From Arenibacterium halophilum (GTDB lineage: Bacteria > Pseudomonadota > Alphaproteobacteria > Rhodobacterales > Rhodobacteraceae): 64,000 bases of DNA. The first letter of the stretch is position 1. The number at the start of each line of letters is the position of its first letter. The position numbers and the translations under genes are program-made. The notes below the pieces were generated by a model that saw only the letters and a program-made list of their open reading frames with translations, had not been told where the DNA came from and did no database searches. The stretch covers positions 186,001 to 250,000 of the forward strand of contig NZ_VCPC01000002.1 of NCBI RefSeq assembly GCF_005938225.1, given 5' to 3'. Below, piece after piece: positions 44,226 to 53,270 of the stretch.

Positions 44226-44915
44226 ATGACGATCAAGGCCATCGTTTTTGACAAGGACGGCACGCTGTTCGATTTCTCGGCAACCTGGGTTGCCTGGGCC
44301 GAGTCGTTTCTGTCGCGGCTGGCGGGGGGCGACCGGGACCTGACCCGCAGGTTGGGCCAGAGGATCGGGTTCGATACCGAGACACGGCGATTCCTGCCCG
44401 GGAGCGTCGCCATTGCCGACACGCCCCCGGATATCGTGGAGGCTTTGCTGCCATTGTTGCCGGGCATGCCTGCGGAAGAGGTTCTGGCTCTGCTCAATTC
44501 CGAAGCCGAGGCCGCGCCGCAGGTCGAGGCCGTGCCGCTGGCCCGGGTGCTGGGAGATTTGCGTGCGCGGGGGCTGCGTCTTGGCGTGGCGACCAACGAT
44601 GCAGAGGTGCCGGCGCGGGCGCATATCACCTCGGCCGGTGTCGGGCATCACTTTGAATTCGTGGCCGGATCTGACAGCGGGCACGGGGCGAAACCTGCGC
44701 CCGGGCAACTGCTGGCTTTCGCATCGTATCTGCGGCTTGCGCCCGGTCAGATCGCCATGGTCGGCGACAGCTGTCATGATCTGGCAGCGGGGCGCGCGGC
44801 GGGGATGTCGACGATCGGCGTGCTGACAGGCATGGCGGGCGCCGACGAGCTGACCCCGCTGGCGGATGTCATCCTGCCCGATATCGGCCATATCGCTGGC
44901 TGGCTGGATCGCTGA
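44226..44915 (+). CDS. HAD-family phosphatase (phosphoglycolate-phosphatase-like)
   Basis: A 229-residue hydrolase. Motif I is FDKDGTLFD with nucleophile D9 and acid D11; the later motifs are GVATND, the Lys-containing KPAPGQLLAF and MVGDSCHDL. It likely removes phosphate from a small phospho-sugar or phosphoglycolate; substrate unresolved. It follows DUF3572 in a probable operon. Confidence 0.85.
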   Translation: MTIKAIVFDKDGTLFDFSATWVAWAESFLSRLAGGDRDLTRRLGQRIGFDTETRRFLPGSVAIADTPPDIVEALLPLLPGMPAEEVLALLNSEAEAAPQVEAVPLARVLGDLRARGLRLGVATNDAEVPARAHITSAGVGHHFEFVAGSDSGHGAKPAPGQLLAFASYLRLAPGQIAMVGDSCHDLAAGRAAGMSTIGVLTGMAGADELTPLADVILPDIGHIAGWLDR

Positions 44916-45025
44916 GCCGGGTATTTTCCACCGTAAGTTCTAAAATCGACACATCGCGTCGCAATCAGGCCGGCGTTCAGGGCGGTGTTCCGGCTTGCTT
45001 GCCCTGCGCAGTGGCGGAGGGCTCG

Positions 45026-46585
45026 ATGGCGGATACAACAGGCAAACGGCGGCGCGGCGGCGGGCGTGCCGGGAATGCGGCCCGCCGTGGGGGCGATGTT
45101 ATAGAACAGATGCCGTGGCGCATGATCGAAAATATCGATCCGCCCATCGAACCGCTGACCCCCGAGGGCGTCGAGGCGATCCACGATTGCGCGATGCGTA
45201 TCCTGGAAGAAATCGGCATCACCTTTCTGAATGACGAGGCGCTGGAGATCCTGCGCGAGGCCGGATGCCGGGTCGAAGGCGCGAATGTGCGCATGGGGCG
45301 CGAGTTCGTGATGGAGATGGTGGCAAAGGCGCCGTCGAGTTTCACGATCACGCCACGCAACCCGGCCCGCGAAATCACGATGGGCGGGCGCACGATGTTG
45401 TTCGGCAACGTGTCCTCTCCTCCGAACTATTGGGATATGGAGCTGGGCCGCAAGGTGCCCGGCACCCGAGAGCAATGCGCCAACCTGCTGAAACTGACGC
45501 AATATTTCAACTGCATCCATTTCGCGGGCGGCTATCCGGTGGAACCCGTCGACATCCACGCCTCGGTGCGGCATCTGGATGTGCTTTATGACAAGCTGAC
45601 GCTGACCGACAAGGTGATGCACGCTTATTCGCTTGGGCGCGAGCGGGTCGAAGACGTGATGGAGATGGTGCGCATTGCCGGTGGCATGACCGACGAAGAA
45701 TTCGAGTCGCGCCCGCATATGTACACCAACATCAACTCGACCTCGCCGCTGAAGCACGACGAGCCGATGATCGATGGGTGTCTGCGGCTGGTGCGGCGCG
45801 GACAGGCGGTCGTGGTGACGCCTTTTACGCTGGCCGGGGCGATGGCGCCCGTTACGATGGCCGGAGCGGTGGCGCAATCCATCGCCGAGGCACTGTGCGC
45901 GATTGCACTATTTCAATATGTACGCCCCGGATGCCCCTGTGGGATCGGTACTTTCACGTCCAATGTCGATATGAAGTCGGGCGCGCCCGCGTTCGGAACG
46001 CCCGAGTACATGCGCGCCACCCAGATGACGGGGCAGTTGGCGCGGTTCTACGGTCTGCCGATGCGATCCTCTGGCGTGTGCGCGGCCAACGTGCCCGATG
46101 GGCAGGCGATGTGGGAAACGTCGAACAGTCTCTGGGCCGCTGTCCAGTCGGGCACGAACATGGTGTATCACGCAGCCGGTTGGCTTGAGGGCGGACTGAT
46201 TGCAAGCCCCGAGAAGTTCATTATGGACTGCGAGGTTCTGCAGCAAATTCAACGCTATATGGAGCCCGAGATCACCGCGACGACCCCCGATCATACCGCC
46301 TTTGACGCGATCAACTCGGTCGGCGATAGTGGCCACTTCTTCGGAATCCAGCACACGCAGGACAGATACACCAGCGCCTTCTACCAGCCCTTTCTAAGCG
46401 ACTGGAAGAATTACGAGGGCTGGGAAGCTGCAGGCGCCGTCTGGACCCCAGAGCGCGCCCATCATCTGTTCAAGCAGATCATTGCCAGCTTCGAGCCGCC
46501 CGAGATGGATATTGCGATCCGCGACGAGCTTGCCGCTTTCGTCGAACGGCGCAAGGCGGAAGGCGGGGCTCCGACGGATTTCTGA
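45026..46585 (+). CDS. MttB-family (COG5598) trimethylamine/betaine-type methyltransferase, non-pyrrolysine
   Basis: A 519-residue TIM-barrel methyltransferase of the trimethylamine methyltransferase superfamily. Residues such as NNxSxPPNYWDMELG-like (near 110) and AGAMAPVTMAGAVAQS are typical. The frame is continuous with no in-frame amber codon, so it belongs to the pyrrolysine-lacking branch, which includes glycine betaine:corrinoid methyltransferases (MtgB). The start is ATG 45026, just after GGAGGG. No corrinoid protein or MtgA gene is next to it, so the methyl acceptor is unknown. It could use betaine made by the carnitine cluster elsewhere in this window (inference). Confidence 0.82.
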   Translation: MADTTGKRRRGGGRAGNAARRGGDVIEQMPWRMIENIDPPIEPLTPEGVEAIHDCAMRILEEIGITFLNDEALEILREAGCRVEGANVRMGREFVMEMVAKAPSSFTITPRNPAREITMGGRTMLFGNVSSPPNYWDMELGRKVPGTREQCANLLKLTQYFNCIHFAGGYPVEPVDIHASVRHLDVLYDKLTLTDKVMHAYSLGRERVEDVMEMVRIAGGMTDEEFESRPHMYTNINSTSPLKHDEPMIDGCLRLVRRGQAVVVTPFTLAGAMAPVTMAGAVAQSIAEALCAIALFQYVRPGCPCGIGTFTSNVDMKSGAPAFGTPEYMRATQMTGQLARFYGLPMRSSGVCAANVPDGQAMWETSNSLWAAVQSGTNMVYHAAGWLEGGLIASPEKFIMDCEVLQQIQRYMEPEITATTPDHTAFDAINSVGDSGHFFGIQHTQDRYTSAFYQPFLSDWKNYEGWEAAGAVWTPERAHHLFKQIIASFEPPEMDIAIRDELAAFVERRKAEGGAPTDF

Positions 46586-46668
46586 TTAAATTCAGTCTGG
46601 TGCAGGGCTGGCTTGACCTGTGCACAGGTTGTCCACCCGCCTATGTGTGTAAATGGGAAACCGCGATA

Positions 46669-47163
46669 CTAAAGCGACTTTGCGCCGCATATCGCGCCCG
46701 GATCTGCCGGCCTTTCCATCGTGATCGAGGTCGGCGTGTCATATCCCTTATGGGCGGTCCTGCCGGTTTCGACGAACCCAAGCCTTGCGAATGTCGCATG
46801 GTTTTCAACCAGTTCGATGCGGGTTTGAAGGCGCAGCCGGGTCAGCCCCAAAGCAATGGCACGCTGCGCTGCCACGTCAATCAGCCGCGCGGCAAGGCCC
46901 TGCCGGCGCGCGCCCGGATCCACGGCCAGCTTGCCGATGTACAAGCTGTCGGGCTGCGGCGTCAGCGTTACGCAGGCAAGTGCCGGGGTGCCGATACACC
47001 AGATTTCGCCTGTCAGGGCCGCCCGCTCCATATCGGGCATCGTGAGCCGGTGCATGGAAGACGGCGGGTCGATCCGGCCGTCCATCTCGGCAAAGCAGCG
47101 CCGGATCAGGTCCAGCGTCTGGGCCAGTCCGGTCTCCCCGGGTTGCAGGCGGCGTGGGTTCAT
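46669..47163 (-). CDS. GNAT-family N-acetyltransferase
   Basis: A 164-residue acetyltransferase. The acetyl-CoA loop is VDPGARRQGLAARLIDVAA, and the C-terminal beta strands include NHATFARLGFVETG. AGGA about nine bases upstream supports ATG 47163; the longer frame (to 47298) runs antisense into the DUF4153 start. The acceptor is unknown. Confidence 0.85.
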   Translation of the reverse strand: MNPRRLQPGETGLAQTLDLIRRCFAEMDGRIDPPSSMHRLTMPDMERAALTGEIWCIGTPALACVTLTPQPDSLYIGKLAVDPGARRQGLAARLIDVAAQRAIALGLTRLRLQTRIELVENHATFARLGFVETGRTAHKGYDTPTSITMERPADPGAICGAKSL

Positions 47164-47267
47164 TGGTAAAAGTCCTGTCGCTTTCGCGAAATTTCCCCTA
47201 GCGTCCGACCACGCCCGGATCGCGCGAAGAATGCCGTCCAAACCGCCACAGGTAAAGCAGGAACCCC

Positions 47268-49052
47268 ATGCCGGACCACATCGGAATACGCGCTGCAATG
47301 CCTTGGGCAGACAAGGCCGGGCTGGCGGCGATTGGCGCCGTGGCGGCGTTTCTGCTCTGGGGGTTCGGCAAGGCGATCGACCAACCCGAGGTTCCGGCTG
47401 CCATCCTGCTTGGCGCGTTCATTTTCGTGCTGACCCACGCCATTTTGACGATGTCGCTTGCCGGGCCGCTGCGCGTCGCGCAGGCACTGTTGGGCGCGCT
47501 GAGGTTGTCGCTGCCCCTGTCGGCCTTGGTGGTATGGTCCGGTCTTCGTCATCCGATGGCAACAGATGTGCTTGGGCAGGCCTCTACCATGGGGGCTGTC
47601 TGCGTCATCCTTTTGGTCGGCGCGCCGTTCCTGATGCTGCGCCTCGTCGCCCCGCGCGATTGGCTGCGGTATACCTCACTTTTCGACACGGCCTGGACGA
47701 TGCACCTTCGGTTCCTTGGCGGGCTGCTGTTCGTCGGGATGGTCTGGCTGGTTCTGCTGATGTCGAATGCGCTGCTTGAACTGGTGCGGGTGCCGCTGCT
47801 GGATTGGCTGCTGGCGCCCGAGTGGTCGGGCTTTGTCCTGACCGGGCTGTTTCTGGGCATCGGCATGGCGGTTGTGCATGATCTGAGCGATACAGTTTCA
47901 CCCTTTATCCTGTTCAGATTGCTGCGCATTCTGGTTCCGGTGGTGCTGTTGGTGCTGATCGTGTTCGTGGTGGCACTGCCGCTGAGCGGGTTGTCCGACA
48001 TTTTTGGGCCCCTGTCGGCGGCGGGCGTGCTTATGGGAATGGTTCTGCTGGTTCTGACCCTGCTGAACGCGGCGATCGATCGCTCTGACAACAGGGCTGT
48101 TGGCGACGGATGGCTGGGTCGCGCCACGCGGTTTCTGGCCATCGGGATGGTTGTCCTCTGTGGCCTTGCCGTGTGGTCGGTTGCGGTTCGCGTGCAACAA
48201 TACGGCTGGACACCCCAGCGTGTCGTTGCGCTTTTGGCGGCGCTGATGCTGCTGGCGTACGGCATCGCCTACGGGGCTATCGCGCTGCGTGGCGCGGATT
48301 GGAAGGGGCATCTGCGCGCCGCCAATGTCCGTCTTGCCATCGCGTCTGTCGTGGTCGCCGCGGTTCTGATGACGCCGGTTCTGAACCCCTACAGAATCAC
48401 GACCTCCAGCCAGATCGCGCGCTACGACGCGGGGCGGATCGACCCCGAAGCGCTGCCGCTGTGGGAAATGGCGCACGAATGGGGCCATGCGGGGCAGGCG
48501 GGCTTGCTGCGTCTCGAAACAGCCGATGCACAGCCCGAAGGCGCCCGGCTACACGAACGGATCGCGCTGGCCCGCTCGGCGCGTAGCCTTTCGACCTATC
48601 GCGCCGAAGACAGGCGCCAGCAGCTACCGGATCGCATGGCGAAACTGGCCGAGTTGATGCCCGTGCGGCCTGTGGGCGCCTCGCGGCCTGATATCTTCGC
48701 GGAAACCTCCACCTATCGGCTTGAGACGTGGGAAGAGGGCTGTAACCGGCGCTTGCCGGGCGGGCGCCCGGGCTGTGTGCTGATCTTTGGCGGCTTCCTG
48801 CCCGAAGTGCCGCCGGACGAACAGGCCATTTTGCTGTATCGGCTGGGCGACGGCGGTGTCTGGGGCGGGTTCGCGAGTTTTCAGAACGGCGCGATTGCCG
48901 AGGTGCAGCCGCTGATGGACCCGCGCACTGGCACTACGCCGGATCTGGGTGTGGATGATATCGTGCGCGCGCTTGATGGCGGTTTTGACATCCGGCCCAG
49001 CCCGGCACAGGTGCTTTGGCTGGGCGATGTGCCGATTGGCCCCGCGCCGTAA
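47268..49052 (+). CDS. DUF4153 multi-pass membrane protein
   Basis: A 594-residue protein with about ten hydrophobic segments in the first 360 residues and a soluble C-terminal domain of about 200 residues. Layout fits DUF4153. AGGAA upstream of ATG 47268. No function is known. It is 83 bases upstream of the H-NOX-fold gene on the same strand. Confidence 0.78.
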   Translation: MPDHIGIRAAMPWADKAGLAAIGAVAAFLLWGFGKAIDQPEVPAAILLGAFIFVLTHAILTMSLAGPLRVAQALLGALRLSLPLSALVVWSGLRHPMATDVLGQASTMGAVCVILLVGAPFLMLRLVAPRDWLRYTSLFDTAWTMHLRFLGGLLFVGMVWLVLLMSNALLELVRVPLLDWLLAPEWSGFVLTGLFLGIGMAVVHDLSDTVSPFILFRLLRILVPVVLLVLIVFVVALPLSGLSDIFGPLSAAGVLMGMVLLVLTLLNAAIDRSDNRAVGDGWLGRATRFLAIGMVVLCGLAVWSVAVRVQQYGWTPQRVVALLAALMLLAYGIAYGAIALRGADWKGHLRAANVRLAIASVVVAAVLMTPVLNPYRITTSSQIARYDAGRIDPEALPLWEMAHEWGHAGQAGLLRLETADAQPEGARLHERIALARSARSLSTYRAEDRRQQLPDRMAKLAELMPVRPVGASRPDIFAETSTYRLETWEEGCNRRLPGGRPGCVLIFGGFLPEVPPDEQAILLYRLGDGGVWGGFASFQNGAIAEVQPLMDPRTGTTPDLGVDDIVRALDGGFDIRPSPAQVLWLGDVPIGPAP

Positions 49053-49135
49053 AGACGTTTTGCCAAAGCGGGCGCCGTTGGCGGATTCTTAACCCGTGAT
49101 CTGCAACAAGGCCCCATGCAAGACGGGGCCACGCG

Positions 49136-49720
49136 ATGCACGGACTGATCAACAAGGCGGTACAATCCTTTTTCTGCCATACCTATGGCGCCGCACGATG
49201 GGATCGGGTCGTTCGTGCCGCCGATATCGGCGTTTCGGATTTCGAGGCGATGCTTGTCTACGATGACGAGGATTCGTTGAAATTGCTCGGTGCGGTGTGC
49301 ATGGAACTTGACCGGCCCGAGGCGGAAGTGCTGGAAGATCTTGGAACATTCCTCGTGTCGCATCCCCAGCTTGAATCGCTGCGGCGCCTGTTGCGCTTTG
49401 GCGGGGTGGACTATGTCGAGTTTCTGCATTCGCTTGATGATCTGCCCGACCGGGTGCGCCTTGCGGTCTCTGATCTGATCCTGCCGCCGATGGAACTGCG
49501 CGAACATACCAGCGGGCTGTTCACGTTGACCTGCGCCAGCGGCCCGCCCGGCTTTGGCTCTGTCATGGTCGGCCTGCTGCGGGCGATGGCCGATGACTAT
49601 GGCGCGCTGGTGATGCTGGATCATCGCGGCTTGCAGGACGGACGCGAGGTTATTTCCGTCGCGCTGGTGGAAAGCGCATTCGGCGAAGGGCGCAGCTTTG
49701 AACTCGGGGCCGCGTCATGA
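49136..49720 (+). CDS. H-NOX-fold (HNOB) protein lacking haem-binding residues
   Basis: A 194-residue protein starting MHGLINKAVQ, as haem-NO-binding domains do. The fold matches, but the residues that bind haem are changed. Lined up with soluble guanylate cyclase beta-1, the proximal His105 is Pro104 in FLHSLDDLPDRV. The YxSxR motif that holds the haem propionates reads CASGP (133-137): Tyr to Cys, Arg to Pro. It is coupled (ATGA, 49717-49720) to an HNOBA-GGDEF cyclase, so it probably senses something for c-di-GMP signalling without haem, or uses another ligand. The assignment to the fold is good; the loss of haem is inferred from my by-eye alignment. Confidence 0.8.
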   Translation: MHGLINKAVQSFFCHTYGAARWDRVVRAADIGVSDFEAMLVYDDEDSLKLLGAVCMELDRPEAEVLEDLGTFLVSHPQLESLRRLLRFGGVDYVEFLHSLDDLPDRVRLAVSDLILPPMELREHTSGLFTLTCASGPPGFGSVMVGLLRAMADDYGALVMLDHRGLQDGREVISVALVESAFGEGRSFELGAAS

Positions 49721-50763
49721 GCTTGATCCGCGACGAAATGGGCATCGTGATGGATCGGCTGTGCCCGATGCATGTCATCCTGGGGGACGACGGTCGCATC
49801 ACGCGGGTTGGCCCCACTCTGCAAAAGCTGCGCCCCGATGTGCCAATGGCCGGTCAGATGTTCCTGGAACTGTTTGAACTGAACCGCCCGCGCGCGGTGA
49901 ATTCGATGGCGGATCTGATCGAACGTCAAGGCGCCAAGCTGCACCTGCGGCTGCGCGATGTTCCGCGCACGGCGCTTAAGGGGCAGATCGTGAAGTTGCC
50001 CAATACCGCCGGGTCGGTCGTGAACCTGTCGTTCGGAATTTCGGTTCTGGATGCGGTGCGGGACTATGAATTGAACGCCGCCGATTTTGCCGCCACCGAC
50101 CTGACCATCGAAATGCTCTATCTGGTCGAGGCAAAGTCGGCCGCGATGGAGGCGTCTCGCAAGCTGAACATGCGCCTGCAGGGCGCGATGATCGCGGCCG
50201 AGGAACAAGCCTATACCGACACGCTGACCGGGCTCAAAAACCGCCGTGCCATGGATTACCTGCTCGATCGGCTCATCCAGTCCGGAGGGCGGTTCGCACT
50301 GATGAACCTGGATCTGGACTATTTCAAGCAGGTGAACGATTCGCTTGGCCACGCGGCGGGCGATCACGTCTTACAGCGCGTGGCCCGCATCATGACCGAA
50401 GAAACCCGCGAAACCGACATGATCGCGCGGGTCGGGGGCGATGAATTCGTCGTGATCTTCAACCGGCTTGTTGATCGCGACCGGCTTGACCGGATCGCAA
50501 CCAAGCTGATCGGCCGCATTCGTGAACCGGTGCTGTTCAAAGGAAATACCTGCCAGATCTCGGTTAGTATCGGCACTGTCCTGTCGCCCCCCTCGGGCGA
50601 GGTCACGGCCGAGCTTATGCTGCATCAGGCCGATATGGCGCTCTATGCCGCCAAGGATTCCGGGCGAGCGGCGCACTACTTCTACGCGCCCGAGATGGAG
50701 CGCCGCAAATCACGGATGAAGGCCGCGCCGGGCCCAGAGCGCGACCGACGACAGGTGGACTGA
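49717..50763 (+). CDS. HNOBA-GGDEF diguanylate cyclase
   Basis: A 348-residue cyclase. Residues about 12-120 resemble HNOBA, the H-NOX-associated PAS-like domain found in soluble guanylate cyclase and bacterial NO signalling (MHVILGDDGRITRVGPTLQKL, ELFELNRPRAVNSM). A coiled-coil helix (about 135-165) follows, then GGDEF with the catalytic motif GGDEF (240-244) and an I-site RETD (231-234), so it should make c-di-GMP under product control. ATG 49717 overlaps the H-NOX-fold stop, so the pair is co-translated, implying a sensor-cyclase complex. Confidence 0.85.
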   Translation: MSLIRDEMGIVMDRLCPMHVILGDDGRITRVGPTLQKLRPDVPMAGQMFLELFELNRPRAVNSMADLIERQGAKLHLRLRDVPRTALKGQIVKLPNTAGSVVNLSFGISVLDAVRDYELNAADFAATDLTIEMLYLVEAKSAAMEASRKLNMRLQGAMIAAEEQAYTDTLTGLKNRRAMDYLLDRLIQSGGRFALMNLDLDYFKQVNDSLGHAAGDHVLQRVARIMTEETRETDMIARVGGDEFVVIFNRLVDRDRLDRIATKLIGRIREPVLFKGNTCQISVSIGTVLSPPSGEVTAELMLHQADMALYAAKDSGRAAHYFYAPEMERRKSRMKAAPGPERDRRQVD

Positions 50764-50927
50764 CCCCGTTCAAAGCGCAGGGTTGCCGTAATCCCGTTGT
50801 TCGCAACGTCGGCCTTGCCCGTAACGGGGCCGAACGCGTAGGGTCAAGCCATTGGAAACTTGGCCTTTGCCCCGGATGCGTGTTCCGCAACCCGGGCACC
50901 GTGGGGCCAGGGGTGGCTAGGGGTGCG

Positions 50928-51599
50928 ATGCGTATCGCCATGTTCATTGCGGCGATCCTGCTTGTCTTGGCGACGGGCGGCGCGGCCTATTTGCTGGTGC
51001 AGGCCTGTGGGGTGCGCCTGCCGCTGATCGGAACCGTCAGCTATTGCGCGCCCGATACCGGGGCCACCCGCGACCAACTGGCCGCCACGCTTCAGGACAG
51101 CCGCGACGCCGAGGCCGAAATCGCCGCACTGGAACGCGAGATCGCCTTGCTGGCCTGCAAGGCCGATCCGCCACCTCCACCGCCGCCGCCCGAACCCGAA
51201 ACACCCAGCGGGCTGGACCCGGATGCCTTCCGGTCCGAGGATATCTCGGTCATGGAGGGCTGCTGGGAGCTGTCGTCGAACTATGACGTGCGCGACATCC
51301 GCAGCGACCGTGTGACCCGGTTCCGCTATTGGCAGATCTGTTTCGATGCGCAGGGCAACGGGCGCGAGATCATGCGCGCAACCGACGGCACCCAATGCAG
51401 CGGGGCGCTGTCCGGGCAATTGGGTCAGGGGCAGTTGACGATGCGCGAACCGGGCAACCTGCAATGCGACAACGGGTCCGAAATTTTCCGCCGTGACATC
51501 ACCTGCACGCTGGATTCGGCGGGCCGGGCCAATTGCGAAAGCCTGCAACCGGAAATCAACGGACGCGGGCGCGCCACGCTGCGCCGCGCCGGGAGGTAG
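50928..51599 (+). CDS. Srf-locus membrane-anchored periplasmic protein, CGxRL juxtamembrane module
   Basis: A 223-residue protein not recognised by family. It has an N-terminal membrane segment (MFIAAILLVLATGGAAYLL), then CGVRLPLIGTVSYCAPD and a helix AEIAALEREIALLACK. A Pro-rich linker (PPPPPPPPEPETP) leads to a beta-rich, Cys-containing C-terminal domain (GCWELSSNYDV, WQICFDAQGNG). The juxtamembrane CGxRL, CAPD and AALEREIAL motifs recur in the protein at 53271. ATG 50928 follows AGGGG. It is the first gene of the SrfB/SrfC-containing locus and should lie mostly in the periplasm. Confidence 0.75.
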   Translation: MRIAMFIAAILLVLATGGAAYLLVQACGVRLPLIGTVSYCAPDTGATRDQLAATLQDSRDAEAEIAALEREIALLACKADPPPPPPPPEPETPSGLDPDAFRSEDISVMEGCWELSSNYDVRDIRSDRVTRFRYWQICFDAQGNGREIMRATDGTQCSGALSGQLGQGQLTMREPGNLQCDNGSEIFRRDITCTLDSAGRANCESLQPEINGRGRATLRRAGR

Positions 51600-51604
51600 C
51601 CAAG

Positions 51605-53266
51605 ATGAGCGATCATTTCCTGTCGAAACTGAAGGTGGCCAATGACGATTTTGTCGAGGCTGGCGGCCAGAGCGCGCTGGAACAATATGCCGCCCTGCAG
51701 GAGTTGCTGACCGAACATGCCGGCCCCGAGGTGGCAGCGATGTTCGCCGAGCCGCTGATCAGCCGGGGCAACGATGCCGCACCCCCGACTGTTTCGTGGT
51801 ATACATCGCTGGCCGGAGAGGCGCGCCCGCTGGACCGGTTGCCGCCGCTGGAGCGCGACCGGATCGAAAGGTATCTGTCCGAACACCTGCGCCCTGTCCG
51901 CGCGCTGGCCGAGGCCGATCGCGGCGGGCTGGCGATGGGCGCGCTGACGACCTATGGCGCGTCTGACGTTCTTGTGGTCGACGGGCGGCCCGTGATCCAG
52001 AACTGGGGGCTTATGCCCGGCGGAGGCGGGGCAAACGCGGCCGCGCGTCCTGCGCACTATGGCGCGACCCTTGGTCGGTTCCTTCCTCTGGGGGTAGGGG
52101 CCGCCGCTTCAGCCATGCCTGCGTCGACGTCGGCAAAACCGCCCCCGCGTCAGACCCCGCCGCCGCCGCCGGTTGCCGCCCCGGCGCGGCTGACGCCGCT
52201 GGCTTGGGTGCCGCTGGTTGTGCTGTTGGTTCTGGCGGCGGGAACGCTGGCCTGGCTGCTGATACCCGGAAACCGCCTTTTCCCCGCGCCGGAAGCGACG
52301 GCCGTTACCGATGCCGATCGCCTTGCGGCCGCCCGCGCGGAAACCGCTGCGCTGGTGGCCCGTCGTGGGCAGTTGCAAGACCAGTTGGCTGGCGCCATGT
52401 GCCGCGCCGATGGCCAGTTGATCCTGCCCGGGGGGCTGACACCCGAGGGGCTGACTCCGCCGCCGCTTGGGCAGGTGCCACCGGATCGCGCCGATGCGGC
52501 CCCGGATGCGACTCTTCCCAGCCGTCCGACCCGCGTCGTGGTGCCCGATGGCGATGGCGCGGAAACGACCTTGCTCGCGCATCTCGAAGCGCGAACCGTG
52601 CTTGTCATCGCCGATGGGGCCACCGGTTCGGGCCTGTCGCTGGGCAACGGGCTGATCGTGACGAACAATCACGTTATTGACAGCGGAACAGGCGATGTAT
52701 TCATTGTTGGCGCCGCGCTTCAGGCGCCTCAACGTGCCACAGTGGTTAAAACCACCGGCCCGCTGGACCAGACCGGAGGCGATTTTGCCCTGCTGCGCAT
52801 CGATGACAGCACCTTGCCCGCGTTCGACTTTTACAGGGCACCGGGGTCGCTGGCGCTGACGAATGTGGTCGCGGCGGGCTTTCCGGGCGACGTGTTGGAA
52901 ACCGATGCGCGTTTTGCGGCGCTGCGCCAAGGGGATGTGGGCGCCGTGCCGCCGCTGACCGTCACGGACGGTATCGTGAATACCGAACAGCAGCTGGGGA
53001 GCCGCACCAATGTTTTGATGCATTCGGCGGCGCTCTCGACCGGCAATTCCGGCGGCCCGCTGGTTGATATGTGCGGGCGCGTGGTTGGCGTGAACACCTT
53101 TGTGCGCAAGGGCACGATGCAGAATCGCGGCTTTGCGCTGGCAACGGGCGATCTGCTGGATTTCCTGTCGGGAACCGAGGCCGTGCCACAATTGGCCGAC
53201 GCGCCTTGCGCACCCGTTGTCTTGCGCCCCGCGCTGGCCGGGGTGACCCCCGCGCCGCAGGACTGA
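51605..53266 (+). CDS. Single-pass membrane protein with periplasmic trypsin-like serine protease domain
   Basis: A 553-residue protein with a cytoplasmic N-terminal domain (about 1-160, containing AAMFAEPLISRG), a Pro-rich linker, a membrane segment (197-220), an Ala-rich helix, and a chymotrypsin-fold domain. The catalytic residues are H356 (TNNHVID), D393 (GGDFALLRI) and S482 (TGNSGGPLV). It is like DegP/HtrA proteases in the core but has no PDZ. The cytoplasmic domain is shared with the next protein. GGGAGG precedes ATG 51605. Placed upstream of srfB, it would put a regulated protease at the outer face of the inner membrane. Confidence 0.82.
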   Translation: MSDHFLSKLKVANDDFVEAGGQSALEQYAALQELLTEHAGPEVAAMFAEPLISRGNDAAPPTVSWYTSLAGEARPLDRLPPLERDRIERYLSEHLRPVRALAEADRGGLAMGALTTYGASDVLVVDGRPVIQNWGLMPGGGGANAAARPAHYGATLGRFLPLGVGAAASAMPASTSAKPPPRQTPPPPPVAAPARLTPLAWVPLVVLLVLAAGTLAWLLIPGNRLFPAPEATAVTDADRLAAARAETAALVARRGQLQDQLAGAMCRADGQLILPGGLTPEGLTPPPLGQVPPDRADAAPDATLPSRPTRVVVPDGDGAETTLLAHLEARTVLVIADGATGSGLSLGNGLIVTNNHVIDSGTGDVFIVGAALQAPQRATVVKTTGPLDQTGGDFALLRIDDSTLPAFDFYRAPGSLALTNVVAAGFPGDVLETDARFAALRQGDVGAVPPLTVTDGIVNTEQQLGSRTNVLMHSAALSTGNSGGPLVDMCGRVVGVNTFVRKGTMQNRGFALATGDLLDFLSGTEAVPQLADAPCAPVVLRPALAGVTPAPQD

Positions 53267-53270
53267 CCCG

